Origin: Bordetella genomosp. 8
GTDB lineage: Bacteria > Pseudomonadota > Gammaproteobacteria > Burkholderiales > Burkholderiaceae_B
Assembly: GCF_002119685.1 (NCBI RefSeq)
Contig: NZ_CP021108.1
Location: 2,232,001 to 2,296,000 of the forward strand
Length of the DNA stretch: 64,000 bases
Direction: 5' to 3'
Part shown: positions 1-8,349 of the stretch, one piece after another
Position numbering within the stretch: the first letter of the stretch is position 1
Layout: each line of letters opens with the position of its first letter
The notes under the pieces: generated by a model
The model's input: only the letters and a program-made list of their open reading frames with translations
Databases searched by the model: none
Told to the model about the DNA's origin: nothing
Program-made: the position numbers and the translations under genes

Positions 1-68
1 ATAGGCGATCCGTCGCCAGCTGCCGGAACAGGGTAGCCGGTTGACGCTGCCGGCGCAGACGGATAATG

Positions 69-86
69 TATCGTATATGATCGATA
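69..86. promoter_or_regulatory. putative operator upstream of the sulfatase operon
   Basis: TATCG at 69-73 and CGATA at 82-86 form a short inverted repeat with an 8-base spacer, inside an AT-rich stretch (62-93) just before the first gene. It is a plausible site for the GntR regulator encoded in the same operon. This rests on position and symmetry only; the arms are short. Nothing else was recognised in bases 1-68. Confidence 0.35.
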
Positions 87-104
87 ATATATAGGATGGA
101 GCAC

Positions 105-1646
105 GTGAAGGTCGTCTTCCTGCTGTTCGACTCGCTGAACCGGCACGCCCTGTCCTGCTACGGCAAGGCCGGCATTCCCACGCCCAATTTCGATCGGCTG
201 GCGGCGCGCTCGGTTACCTTCGACTCCCATTTCGTCGGCAGCCTTCCCTGCCTGCCGGCGCGGCGCGATATCCAGACCGGCCGGCTCAACTTCCTGCATC
301 GGGGCTGGGGTCCGCTGGAGCCCTTCGATCACTCGCTGGCCGGCATGTTGCGCGACAGCGGCGTCTACACGCACCTGATCACCGATCACTATCACTACTT
401 CGAAGATGGTGGCGCCGGCTTCCATGGCCGCTATTCTTCCTGGGAATTCATCCGGGGGCAGGAAAAGGACAAGTGGCGCCCCGCGCTGAATCCGAATGCC
501 AGCGCCTATGCCGAGCGGTATCACGAGCGCATGCACGACTTCTCGGAAGACATCAATTCCAAGCTGCCGTATTTCGTGAACCGGGAATACCTGGAGTCGC
601 GCGGCGACTTTCCGATGGCGCAGTGCTTCGAATCGGCGAACGAATTCCTGCGGAATCATCACGCGGACCAGCCCTGGCTGCTGCATCTGGAGTGCTTCGA
701 TCCGCACGAACCCTTCTTCGCGCCCGAGCAGTTCCTGCGGGACTTTCCCGAGGCGCTGGGCGGCAAGATCTTCGACTGGCCTGCCTACGGACGCGTGGAC
801 ATCGATCCCGCGCTGTTGAAGACGCTGCGCGCCAACTACCACGCGCTGGTACAGGCCTGCGACCATTACCTGGGCACGCTGCTGGACACCTTCGACCGGT
901 TGGACCTGTGGAAGGACACCTGGCTGATCATGTCCACCGACCACGGCCTGCTGCTGGGCGAGAAGGAATACCTGGGCAAGAACCGTCCGCCGTTCTTCAA
1001 CGAAGTCGCGCATATCCCGTTGACGATCGCGGCACCGCCGGCGTCGGGCATCCAGCCGCGCCATGAATCGGCCCTGACCCAGACCATAGACCTGATGCCC
1101 ACCATGCTGGACATCTTCCAGCGGCCCATCCCCGCCGAGGTCACCGGCCATAGCCTGCTGACCGTCATGCGGGACGGCAAGCCGGTGCGCGCCGCCGATG
1201 GCGCGGTGCCCGGCGCCATCTACGGCCAGTTCGGCGCCGCGATCAACTACACCGATGGCCGCTACACCTACTTCCTGTACCCGGCGGTCCCCTTCGAAAC
1301 CGATCTGTTCCAGTACACGCTGATGCCGGCGCACATGCGCACCTTCTTCGAAGCCAAGGAGTTCGAAGGCGCGGAGCTGGTGGGCCCATTGCCCTTCACG
1401 CAGGGCTACCCTGTCATGAAATTGCCCATGCGGGCGGACGCCAAGGCGAACATGACACGGCGCTATCCCTTGCTGGAAGCCAGGACCGTCCTTTATGACC
1501 TGCGCGACGATCCCGAACAACGCCAGCCGTTGGACGCGCCGGAGATCGAGCAGCGCATGCGGGCGGCGGTGGCGGCACAATTGCGCGCCAACAATGCGCC
1601 TGCTGAAATGCTGTCGCGCTACGGACTGGCCGAGGTGCGCCCATGA
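105..1646 (+). CDS. sulfatase / alkaline-phosphatase-superfamily hydrolase
   Basis: Hydrolase of the sulfatase family, predicted to cleave a sulfate (or related phosphonate/phosphate) ester. Near the N terminus the LLFDSLNRH stretch carries the usual first metal ligand, and a C-L-P-A-R...T-G motif (Cys49) matches the sulfatase signature whose Cys is converted to formylglycine. A second metal-site motif, STDHG, follows around residues 275-280. At 513 residues it is a normal length. No signal peptide is seen, so it should be cytoplasmic. I chose GTG 105 because AGGA at 93-96 gives good ribosome-site spacing and the protein then begins MKVVFLLFD; an ATG at 96 adds three residues and lacks a spaced site. 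It overlaps the next gene by four bases, so the two are translationally coupled. The substrate is unknown; a cytoplasmic sulfatase next to a Bug receptor suggests import of a small sulfated or esterified acid. Confidence 0.85.
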   Translation: MKVVFLLFDSLNRHALSCYGKAGIPTPNFDRLAARSVTFDSHFVGSLPCLPARRDIQTGRLNFLHRGWGPLEPFDHSLAGMLRDSGVYTHLITDHYHYFEDGGAGFHGRYSSWEFIRGQEKDKWRPALNPNASAYAERYHERMHDFSEDINSKLPYFVNREYLESRGDFPMAQCFESANEFLRNHHADQPWLLHLECFDPHEPFFAPEQFLRDFPEALGGKIFDWPAYGRVDIDPALLKTLRANYHALVQACDHYLGTLLDTFDRLDLWKDTWLIMSTDHGLLLGEKEYLGKNRPPFFNEVAHIPLTIAAPPASGIQPRHESALTQTIDLMPTMLDIFQRPIPAEVTGHSLLTVMRDGKPVRAADGAVPGAIYGQFGAAINYTDGRYTYFLYPAVPFETDLFQYTLMPAHMRTFFEAKEFEGAELVGPLPFTQGYPVMKLPMRADAKANMTRRYPLLEARTVLYDLRDDPEQRQPLDAPEIEQRMRAAVAAQLRANNAPAEMLSRYGLAEVRP

Positions 1647-2395
1647 ACAGCCGCCAGGCCGACCTGAATCTCGTGCAGCCCCGCAGCCTGGCCGACCAGA
1701 TCCATGCGGAAGTGCTGCGGCTCATCGCCGCGGGCGCGTTCCAGCCGGGCATGGCCATCGGCATCGCCGAACTGGCGCGGCGTTGCGGCGTCAGCCAGAC
1801 GCCCGTGCGCGAAGCCCTGGCGCGGCTGGCGGCGGAAGGGCAGTTGAGCTTTACCCGCAACATCGGCTACCGGCTGCCCGAAGCGCCCACCATGAAGCAG
1901 TACACCGACTGGGCGGTCGCGCGCGTCGTCGTGGAATCCAACGCGCTGCTGTATATCCTGGGGCCCATCGACACCCGGCTGCTGGATGAAGCTCAAAAGA
2001 TCAATGAACAGATCCGCGCGTCCGAATTCGGCACCACGGCAGCCGGTATCAGGAAGTTCAGCGAGCTGAACTGGCGCTTTCACGCCGCGCTGATCGGCCT
2101 GGCGCGCAACGATATGCTGGCCGACGTGCACGCGCGGCTTTACGCGTCGCCCCAGTTCTCGCGCATTTTTCTCGGGCGCGGCGTATCGAACCAGGCCGAG
2201 GTCGTGGCGGAACACGAGCGGGTGCTGGCGGGCTTGCGCGTGGGCGATCGCCGCGCCGCGGCGGACGCGCTGCGCGACCATATCGTCGACAGCCTGGAGC
2301 GCGACGCGCGGCTTACGCATCTGTCGGGGTCGATCCGTCGCGCCCTGCGTGGCGAACCGCCCTTGGATGATCCGGACACGGCCGATAGAAGCTGA
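1643..2395 (+). CDS. GntR-family (FCD) transcriptional regulator
   Basis: DNA-binding regulator of 250 residues. The N-terminal winged helix (about residues 12-80) contains the typical GntR segment with GVSQTPVREALARL as helix and recognition region. The rest is an all-helical FadR/FCD ligand domain with the expected D..H..H-type ligands (FHAAL near the middle, DHIVDSLE near the end). Its start overlaps the sulfatase stop (ATGA), and the Bug receptor begins 27 bases downstream, so it probably controls its own operon in response to the imported acid. The palindrome at 69-86 is the most obvious candidate site. The effector is not deducible. Confidence 0.88.
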   Translation: MNSRQADLNLVQPRSLADQIHAEVLRLIAAGAFQPGMAIGIAELARRCGVSQTPVREALARLAAEGQLSFTRNIGYRLPEAPTMKQYTDWAVARVVVESNALLYILGPIDTRLLDEAQKINEQIRASEFGTTAAGIRKFSELNWRFHAALIGLARNDMLADVHARLYASPQFSRIFLGRGVSNQAEVVAEHERVLAGLRVGDRRAAADALRDHIVDSLERDARLTHLSGSIRRALRGEPPLDDPDTADRS

Positions 2396-2422
2396 TCCGT
2401 GAACAAAAACCAGGAGACAAGC

Positions 2423-3397
2423 ATGACGAACCGACTGCAAACCCTGTTGGCCGGCGCGGCCTGCATCATGGGCGCGATGGCGCCCGCCTTGGCCCAGGCT
2501 TATCCGGACCATCCGATCACATTGGTCGTCGGGTTCCCGCCTGGGGGCGGCGTGGATCTCGTGGCGCGGCCCTTGGCCGAGCGCCTGTCCAAACAACTGG
2601 GCCAGCCCGTCATCGTGGAGAACCGTGGCGGCGCGGCAGGCAACATCGCGATGGACTATGTCGCGCGCGCCCGTCCCGACGGGTACACCCTGATGATAGG
2701 CAACCTGGGCATGCTCAGCGCGAATCCCTTGCTCTATCCCAATTTGAACTTCGATGTCGCCAAGAGCTTCGCGCCGGTGGCGCGCCTGGTCGTGACGCCG
2801 CTGCTGGCCATCGTGCCGGCCAAACTGCCCGCCACCAGCATGAAGCAGTTCGTGGACCTGGCAAAGCAGGAGCCGGGCAAGATGTTCTTCGGCTCCGGCG
2901 GCACCGGCAACATCAACCATCTGGCCGTCGAACTGCTCAAGATGCAGACCGGCGTGCAGATCACCCATGTTCCCTACAAAGGCAGCGCGCCGGCCCTGAC
3001 CGCCCTGGTCTCGGATGAAGTGCAACTGGACATCGACGGGTTGAATATCCTGCTGCCCCAGGTGAAGGGCGGCATGGCGAGGGCGCTGGCCGTCACGGGA
3101 GAAAAGCGCGCGCCGGCCTTGCCGGACGTGCCGACCATGAAAGAGGCGGGCTTTCCGGGAATGACGGTCTACGGCTGGCAGGGCGTGTTCGTCCCCGCCG
3201 GGACGCCGCAACCCATCGTCGACCGGCTGACCGGCGAAGTCGAAAAAGCCCTCAGGGATCCCGCGCTCGCCCAACGCCTGTCGGAGCAGGGCACGGACCC
3301 GGCTTTCCAGAACGCGGCGGATTTCCAGAAGTACATTACCGCCGAGCAGGAGCGTTGGGGCAAGGTGATCAAGACCGCGAACATCAAGGTGGAATAG
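2423..3397 (+). CDS. Bug/TctC-family periplasmic solute-binding receptor
   Basis: Periplasmic receptor of the tripartite tricarboxylate transporter family, here without TctA/TctB partners, as is common in Bordetella-type genomes. An N-terminal signal peptide (about 25 residues ending ALAQA) precedes the family start YPDHPITLVVGFPPGGG. The usual VENRGGAAGN and YVARARPDGYTL motifs follow. Length is 324 residues. ATG 2423 is preferred to the upstream GTG at 2399 because AGGAGA lies seven bases before it and it places the signal peptide at the N terminus. It is the last gene of the sulfatase-GntR operon, so its ligand is probably the sulfatase substrate or product. Confidence 0.9.
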   Translation: MTNRLQTLLAGAACIMGAMAPALAQAYPDHPITLVVGFPPGGGVDLVARPLAERLSKQLGQPVIVENRGGAAGNIAMDYVARARPDGYTLMIGNLGMLSANPLLYPNLNFDVAKSFAPVARLVVTPLLAIVPAKLPATSMKQFVDLAKQEPGKMFFGSGGTGNINHLAVELLKMQTGVQITHVPYKGSAPALTALVSDEVQLDIDGLNILLPQVKGGMARALAVTGEKRAPALPDVPTMKEAGFPGMTVYGWQGVFVPAGTPQPIVDRLTGEVEKALRDPALAQRLSEQGTDPAFQNAADFQKYITAEQERWGKVIKTANIKVE

Positions 3398-3432
3398 CCG
3401 GGCGGTTAGGTAGGTGAGGCAGGTCTGGCCGG

Positions 3433-4821
3433 TCAGGCCGCCTTTGCCTGCGGCCTGTCGGTGGGGATCCGGCCTTCGCCCAGCTGCCGCCACACCAGCG
3501 CCGACAGCCAGGTGATCAGCCCCACGCACACGAAGGACCACGTGAAAGCGGGTTGCAGGTGCCGTTCCGGCCCCGCCAGCAGCGAGACCAGGGCGCCGCC
3601 CACCGTCACGCCCAGGCCCATCGCCACCATCTGGAACATCGAGAACAGGCTGTTGCCCGGCCCTGCCTGCTGCGGGCTCAGCGACGTCAGCGTGACGCTG
3701 TTCATCGCCGAGTACTGCATGGAATTGCCCAGGCCGAAGGCCGCCAGCTGCACGATCTGCAGCCACAGCGGCCAGTCGCGCGAGAACAGCGCGAAGGAAA
3801 TGATCCAGAAGCCGACGAACAGCGTATTGGCCACCAGGAAGCGCGAATAGCCGTAGCGCTTGATCATGGGCGAGACCCAGGATTTGGATATCGCGCCGGC
3901 GGCGGCCACGGGGACCAGCATCAGGCCCGAGTACAGCGGCGTGTAGCCCATCCCCAGCTGCATCATCAAGGGCAGCAGGAAAGGCACGGCCGCCGCGCCG
4001 ATGCGGCCCACCAGATTGCCGGCGATGCCAACGGTGTAGTTGCGTTCGCGGAACAGGCTCAGCGGGAACAGGGGATTGCGGCGGCCGCGCGCGTGCACGT
4101 AGTAGCCCAGGGCCGCCAGCACGCTGAGCGCCAGCAGGCCGATGACCCAGGCGGCCTTGTTGTCGTCCGCCGGCACATCCAGCGCGGTGGAGAACGACAC
4201 CAGCCAGGTCGCCAGCAGCAGGCAGCCGATGAAGTCGAAACGCGGAGTGTCTTCGCGCGCCTGCGGCGGCATGTGTCGCCGGACGGCCCACATGCCGACC
4301 AGGCCGACCGGCACGTTGATCAGGAAGATCCAGTGCCAGCTGAGCATTTCCACGAAGACGCCGCCCAGCACCGGCCCGAAGATCGGGCCGATCTGCCCGC
4401 CGATGGCGATGAAGGCCAGGGACGAAATGAATTGGGCGGGCGGCACCGTGCGCAGCACCGTCAGCCGGCCCACGGGCAGCAGCATGGACGCGCCGGCGCC
4501 CTGTACCACCCGCGCCATCACCAACTGCGTCGGCGTGGCTGAGCAGGCGCACAGGAAGGATCCCAGCACGAACGCCAGGATGGCGAAGAAGTACACCTTG
4601 CGGCTGCCGAAGCGGTCCGCCAGCCAGCCCGATGCGGGCATGATCATCGCCATGGTGATCATGTAGGCGACGACCACGGGTTTCAGGGTCAGCGGAGGCA
4701 CGCCCAGATCCCGCGCGATGGCGGGCAGGGCGGTGTTGACGATGGTGGTGTCCAACGTCTGCATGAAAAAGCCGGCGGCGACGATCCAGAGTAAAGGGGC
4801 GTACGAATCGGATCGAGGCAT
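3433..4821 (-). CDS. MFS transporter, DHA2 (14-TM drug:H+ antiporter-2) family
   Basis: Inner-membrane proton-driven exporter of the EmrB/QacA/MdtD type, 462 residues with about 14 hydrophobic helices. The first helix carries the family motif LDTTIVNTALP, and the loop after helix 2 has the MFS motif GWLADRFGSRK. The chosen start gives MPRSDSYAPLLWIV; a GTG at 4854 would add 11 residues but neither has a strong ribosome site. It converges on the Bug gene at 3397 and lies 229 bases downstream of the nicF-like gene on the same strand. It might move a pathway intermediate, but drug efflux is equally possible. Confidence 0.88.
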   Translation of the reverse strand: MPRSDSYAPLLWIVAAGFFMQTLDTTIVNTALPAIARDLGVPPLTLKPVVVAYMITMAMIMPASGWLADRFGSRKVYFFAILAFVLGSFLCACSATPTQLVMARVVQGAGASMLLPVGRLTVLRTVPPAQFISSLAFIAIGGQIGPIFGPVLGGVFVEMLSWHWIFLINVPVGLVGMWAVRRHMPPQAREDTPRFDFIGCLLLATWLVSFSTALDVPADDNKAAWVIGLLALSVLAALGYYVHARGRRNPLFPLSLFRERNYTVGIAGNLVGRIGAAAVPFLLPLMMQLGMGYTPLYSGLMLVPVAAAGAISKSWVSPMIKRYGYSRFLVANTLFVGFWIISFALFSRDWPLWLQIVQLAAFGLGNSMQYSAMNSVTLTSLSPQQAGPGNSLFSMFQMVAMGLGVTVGGALVSLLAGPERHLQPAFTWSFVCVGLITWLSALVWRQLGEGRIPTDRPQAKAA

Positions 4822-4996
4822 TGCGGCTCTGCGGGCGAAAAGGGAAAGCACCACAGCCGTCGATCGCCCGTTTCGGGCGGATCGAGGAGCTCTGCGGTAG
4901 GTTCCGGATGGACGGGGAAGACCTCCATTCTAAATCGCGCCGCTGAATTTCGCCTGTGGCGCCCGCGGATCGCGTCCGGCGGCCGGCGTCCCGCGT

Positions 4997-5013
4997 CCCG
5001 CGCGTGGCGCGGG
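4997..5013 (-). terminator. GC-rich stem-loop after the nicF-like gene
   Basis: CCCGCGC at 4997-5003 pairs perfectly with GCGCGGG at 5007-5013 across a three-base loop, 38 bases beyond the stop of the minus-strand cluster. There is no clear T tract, so it may be a weak terminator or just GC-rich spacer. Confidence 0.3.
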
Positions 5014-5050
5014 CGCGCGCCGGCCCCGCCACCCTGCCGACCTCTGCCTG

Positions 5051-5755
5051 CTACCGTTGCAGCGCCAGCAGCAAGTCCGCCAGCTCCGCGGTCGGCATCA
5101 CATCCGCATACTTGCTGGCCATATCGAACAGATTCACCGCGTGCGACACCTGCGAACGGTCGTACACGGCGTCCTGCGGCACCACCACCTTGTAGTTCAG
5201 CGCGCAGGCGTCGACCACGGTGGCGCGCACGCAACCGCTGGTCGTGCATCCCGTGACGACCACGGAGTCGACCTGCAGCCCCACCAGGTAGCTGGCCAGC
5301 GACGTGCCCTGGAAGGCGCTGGCCTGGCGCTTGGGAATCAGGATGTCGCCTTCGACCGGCGCCACGTCCTTGACGAAGTCGTAGTCAGGGGCGGCCACAT
5401 CCATCACGCCCGGCACCTTGGCCTCGAACTGGCCGCGATCGTGCGAGAGCTTGGGCGCGACGTGGGGGTACAGCACCGGTGCGCCGATCTTGCGGAACGC
5501 CGCCAGCAGGCGGGCGATATGCGGCACCGCGCGCCAGCCGTATTCGCCGCAACTGGTCGACATCGTTTCGATGGCCCGCTCGATGGGCATGGGCTCATAG
5601 CACATGGATCGGTACTGCACATCGATCACCAGCAGCGCCGGCCGCCGGCCGATGCCGGTCGGCGCGCCCCAGCCCGCCTTGCGATAGATCTCGAGCTCGT
5701 GCTCGGGGATGATGCCATCCCACGGACGGGCGCGTTTTTCCAGGACTTCGGTCAT
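5051..5755 (-). CDS. nicF: cysteine hydrolase (isochorismatase family), probable maleamate amidohydrolase
   Basis: Amidase of the isochorismatase-like cysteine hydrolase family, 234 residues. The catalytic triad is visible: Asp45 in LLVIDVQ, Lys142 in IPKRQASAF and Cys175 in GCTTSGCVRATVVDA. This group contains N-carbamoylsarcosine amidase and maleamate amidohydrolase (NicF). Because NicX- and NicD-like genes lie in the same cluster, the likely reaction is maleamate to maleate plus ammonia, the last ring-fission step of the 2,5-dihydroxypyridine pathway. It starts four bases after the stop of the FAD monooxygenase gene and is the last gene of the run. The family is certain; the exact substrate is inferred from neighbours. 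Confidence 0.8.
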   Translation of the reverse strand: MTEVLEKRARPWDGIIPEHELEIYRKAGWGAPTGIGRRPALLVIDVQYRSMCYEPMPIERAIETMSTSCGEYGWRAVPHIARLLAAFRKIGAPVLYPHVAPKLSHDRGQFEAKVPGVMDVAAPDYDFVKDVAPVEGDILIPKRQASAFQGTSLASYLVGLQVDSVVVTGCTTSGCVRATVVDACALNYKVVVPQDAVYDRSQVSHAVNLFDMASKYADVMPTAELADLLLALQR

Positions 5756-5759
5756 GTTC

Positions 5760-6980
5760 TCAGATCTCCACGGACGTCGCGTCGTACTGCAGCAGCCAGT
5801 CGTAGCGTGCGCGGACGGCTTCGGTCGACCATTGCTTGTTGATATAGGGCCAGGCGGTCTTTTCGTCGCCCAGATCGGGGCTATGGAAGATGCCGAACAT
5901 GTTCAGCGATTCCGCCTTGGTGCGGTTCGCGCGCTCCACGCGGGCCTGGTCGTAGCGTTGCAGCGCCCCGGGAATGTTGTCGGCCCCTTGTTCCAGGCAG
6001 CGCGCCAGGACATAGGCGTCTTCCATCGTCACGTTCACGCCCATGCCCAGGTAGGGCGTCATGGAGTGGCAGGCGTCGCCCACCAGCGTCACCTGGCCCT
6101 GCGACCAGGCGTCCAGCGGGTCGCGCACGAACAGGCCCCAGCGGAACAGGTTTTCCGAACCGACGAAGAGATCGATGATGTCCTGGTGCCAGCCTTCGAA
6201 GTCCTTCAGCGCATCGGCCAGGTCGCCTTTCTCGGACCACGATTCGGTGTGCCAGGTGTCGCTGTCCACCTGCGCGGAAAAACTGACGAACATGTCGCCG
6301 TTGCGCTGGACCGGGTAGGTCGTGACATGCGCGGTCGGGCCTACCCAGGTCGATGCCAGCGGCTCGCGATGCTGCGGCTTGAGCTTGTGCATCGGCGTCA
6401 GGCCGCGCCAGGCCAGGGCGCCGGTATAGCGCGCCGGCGCCGGGCCGAACATCGATTGCCGCACACGCGAATGCGCGCCGTCGCAGCCGACGACCACGTC
6501 GCCTTCGACATGGCTGCCGTCATCCAGCAGCAGGCGTGCGCGGCCATCGACGGTTTCCGCGCCCACCGAGCGCACGCCGAAATGGACCGCGTCCGGCTTG
6601 AGCGCGACCACCGCTTCGTACAGCACGCGCTGCAATTCGGCGCGCAGCACCTGGATCAGGGTATGGTCGGCCTTGGAGTCCGTGTTTCCGCGGTTGTAGA
6701 CCGATTTGCCTTCGCCGGTCTTCCAGTAGCGGATCAGGCGATCCTGCGGCGGTAGGTTGATGGCATCGAGCTTCTCCTTCAAGCCCAGCGCGGCCATGAC
6801 CTTGGCGCCGTTGGCCGAGATCCACAGGCCGGCGCCCACTTCGCGCAGCTCCGACGATTGCTCATAAATATCGACGTCCAGGCCTTTCTTCAGCAGCGCG
6901 AGCGCCAGCGTCAGGCCGCCCATTCCGGCGCCCGCGATGATCACATGCGTTCGAGCCCGGGTGTTCGTGGAGTCAGACAT
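5760..6980 (-). CDS. FAD-dependent aromatic monooxygenase (6-hydroxynicotinate 3-monooxygenase / salicylate hydroxylase-like)
   Basis: Class A flavoprotein hydroxylase of 406 residues. The FAD-binding GxGxxG is at residues 17-22, the second-domain DG motif (CDGAHSRVR) near 167 and the GD motif (LVGDACHSMTP) near 301. The start is supported by AGGAGA seven bases upstream. In nicotinate degradation a relative (NicC) decarboxylates and hydroxylates 6-hydroxynicotinate to 2,5-dihydroxypyridine, which is exactly what the NicX homologue in this cluster would need. The sequence resembles the salicylate/3-hydroxybenzoate hydroxylase branch at least as much as classical NicC, so the substrate is an inference. 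It is encoded between the molybdenum hydroxylase genes and the nicF-like gene with spacings under ten bases. Confidence 0.85.
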   Translation of the reverse strand: MSDSTNTRARTHVIIAGAGMGGLTLALALLKKGLDVDIYEQSSELREVGAGLWISANGAKVMAALGLKEKLDAINLPPQDRLIRYWKTGEGKSVYNRGNTDSKADHTLIQVLRAELQRVLYEAVVALKPDAVHFGVRSVGAETVDGRARLLLDDGSHVEGDVVVGCDGAHSRVRQSMFGPAPARYTGALAWRGLTPMHKLKPQHREPLASTWVGPTAHVTTYPVQRNGDMFVSFSAQVDSDTWHTESWSEKGDLADALKDFEGWHQDIIDLFVGSENLFRWGLFVRDPLDAWSQGQVTLVGDACHSMTPYLGMGVNVTMEDAYVLARCLEQGADNIPGALQRYDQARVERANRTKAESLNMFGIFHSPDLGDEKTAWPYINKQWSTEAVRARYDWLLQYDATSVEI

Positions 6981-6988
6981 GGGTTCTC

Positions 6989-7489
6989 CTATTGATAATT
7001 GTGTGGGTTATGGATGAGGTCCATTACGGCCTCAAGAATCTTGACGTAGCCGGTGCAGCGGCAGATGTTGCCGCGCAGGTAATGGCGCACGGTTTCCTCG
7101 CTGGGCTTCTCGTGGCGGGCCAGCAGGGACTTCACCGCCAGGATCATCCCGGGCGTGCAGAAGCCGCATTGCAGCGCGCCGTGCGCGATGAAGGCCCGCT
7201 GCACGGGATCCAGCCGCTTGCCGTCGGCCAGTCCTTCGATGGTCGTGACTTCGCGGTCATGCGCGTCCGCGCACAGCGTCGTGCAGCTGGACGTCGGGTT
7301 TCCGTCCACCAGCACCGTGCATGCGCCGCACACCTGCACGTCGCACGAGCGCTTGGTGCCCTTGAGTTGCAGCCGGTCGCGCAGCACGTCGATCAGCATC
7401 TCGCAGGGTTCGACCTCGACCGACGCGGGGGCGCCGTTCAGCTTGAAGTCCACGCGCATCATGGGGAATTCGTTATCGGTCTGGCTCAT
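6989..7489 (-). CDS. molybdenum hydroxylase small subunit, 2Fe-2S protein (xanthine dehydrogenase/CoxS family)
   Basis: Electron-transfer subunit with two [2Fe-2S] clusters, 166 residues. The plant-ferredoxin-like cluster ligands are in SCDVQVCGAC and the later SSC; the second cluster uses CGFC and CRC in the C-terminal helical domain. The start codon overlaps the stop of the FAD subunit gene by four bases, and a second in-frame ATG nine codons on is possible. It should pass electrons from the molybdenum centre in the large subunit to FAD in the medium subunit. Usual small-subunit length. Confidence 0.92.
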   Translation of the reverse strand: MSQTDNEFPMMRVDFKLNGAPASVEVEPCEMLIDVLRDRLQLKGTKRSCDVQVCGACTVLVDGNPTSSCTTLCADAHDREVTTIEGLADGKRLDPVQRAFIAHGALQCGFCTPGMILAVKSLLARHEKPSEETVRHYLRGNICRCTGYVKILEAVMDLIHNPHNYQ

Positions 7490-8349
7490 GGCAGGCAGGC
7501 TTTGATGGCTCGTTCGGCAAGAACGGAAACGAGATGGCGCTTGTAGTCGGCACCGCCATGCAGGTCGTCGTGGGCGTCGATCGCTTCCGCGTCGGCGGCG
7601 ATGGCGGGAGCCAGGTGGCGCCAGATCTCGTCGGCGGGCAGATCGGCGGGCAGTCCGGCCGCGGCGTCCTCGGCGCGCGCCAGCCGCACCGGGCTGGCGG
7701 CGATCGCGCCGGCCCACAGGCTCAGGCGCTGCGGGTTGTCCGTCGACCAGACGGCGCCGACGCCCACCGCCGGGCGCTCGGTGTGCCCGAAGGATCGGTA
7801 GGCGGAGCGGGTGCCCCGAGATTGCGGCGCGACCTCGATGGCGAGCAGGATCTCGTCATCCTCGCGCGCGGTCACGAACTCGCCCAGGTGGAAGTCGCGG
7901 GATGGGACTTCCCGTTCGCCATTCGGTCCCAGCAACACCACCCACGCATCCAGCGCACAGAGCATGGTGGGCGCATCCGCATGCGGCTCGGCGAAGCACA
8001 GCACGCCGCCCAGCGTGCCGGCGATGCGCACGCGGATATTCGCGACGTGCTCGCTAAGCTGCGCATAGCCGGGCAGGGACTCGCGGATGATCGGGTCGTT
8101 GGCGAGCGTGTCATGCGAGGTCAGTGCGCCTATCGATATCGTGCCGTCGTCCTTCACGCGGACGCCTTTCAGCCTGGTGATCTGCTTCAGGTCGATCACG
8201 TGCTGGTATTGCAGCACGTGCGCCTTCAAGGCCACCAGCAGCTCGGTGCCGCCCGCATGGAAGGTCGCGGCGTCGCCGTGCTGGGCCTTCAGCGCGATGG
8301 CTTCGTCCAGGCTGGCGGGCCGATGCAGAAAGAATTTCTTGGCGCGCAT
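7486..8349 (-). CDS. molybdenum hydroxylase medium subunit, FAD-binding (CoxM family)
   Basis: FAD subunit of a xanthine-dehydrogenase-type hydroxylase, 287 residues. The family's FAD-binding loops are visible: AGGTELLVALKA near residue 32 and TLGGVLCFAEPHAD in the middle, followed by the CO-dehydrogenase flavoprotein C-terminal domain. The start ATG shares one base with the stop of the CoxG-like gene, and its own stop overlaps the small-subunit start. The tight overlaps indicate production at a fixed ratio from one transcript. Having a separate FAD subunit distinguishes this enzyme from the two-component NicAB nicotinate hydroxylase. Confidence 0.92.
   Translation of the reverse strand: MRAKKFFLHRPASLDEAIALKAQHGDAATFHAGGTELLVALKAHVLQYQHVIDLKQITRLKGVRVKDDGTISIGALTSHDTLANDPIIRESLPGYAQLSEHVANIRVRIAGTLGGVLCFAEPHADAPTMLCALDAWVVLLGPNGEREVPSRDFHLGEFVTAREDDEILLAIEVAPQSRGTRSAYRSFGHTERPAVGVGAVWSTDNPQRLSLWAGAIAASPVRLARAEDAAAGLPADLPADEIWRHLAPAIAADAEAIDAHDDLHGGADYKRHLVSVLAERAIKACLP

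Noticed and set aside
1619..5032. Very long open frame on the minus strand opposite the sulfatase/Bug/MFS genes
   Set aside because: It lies over strongly supported genes, has Arg/Ala/His-rich composition typical of high-GC shadow frames and no recognisable domain.
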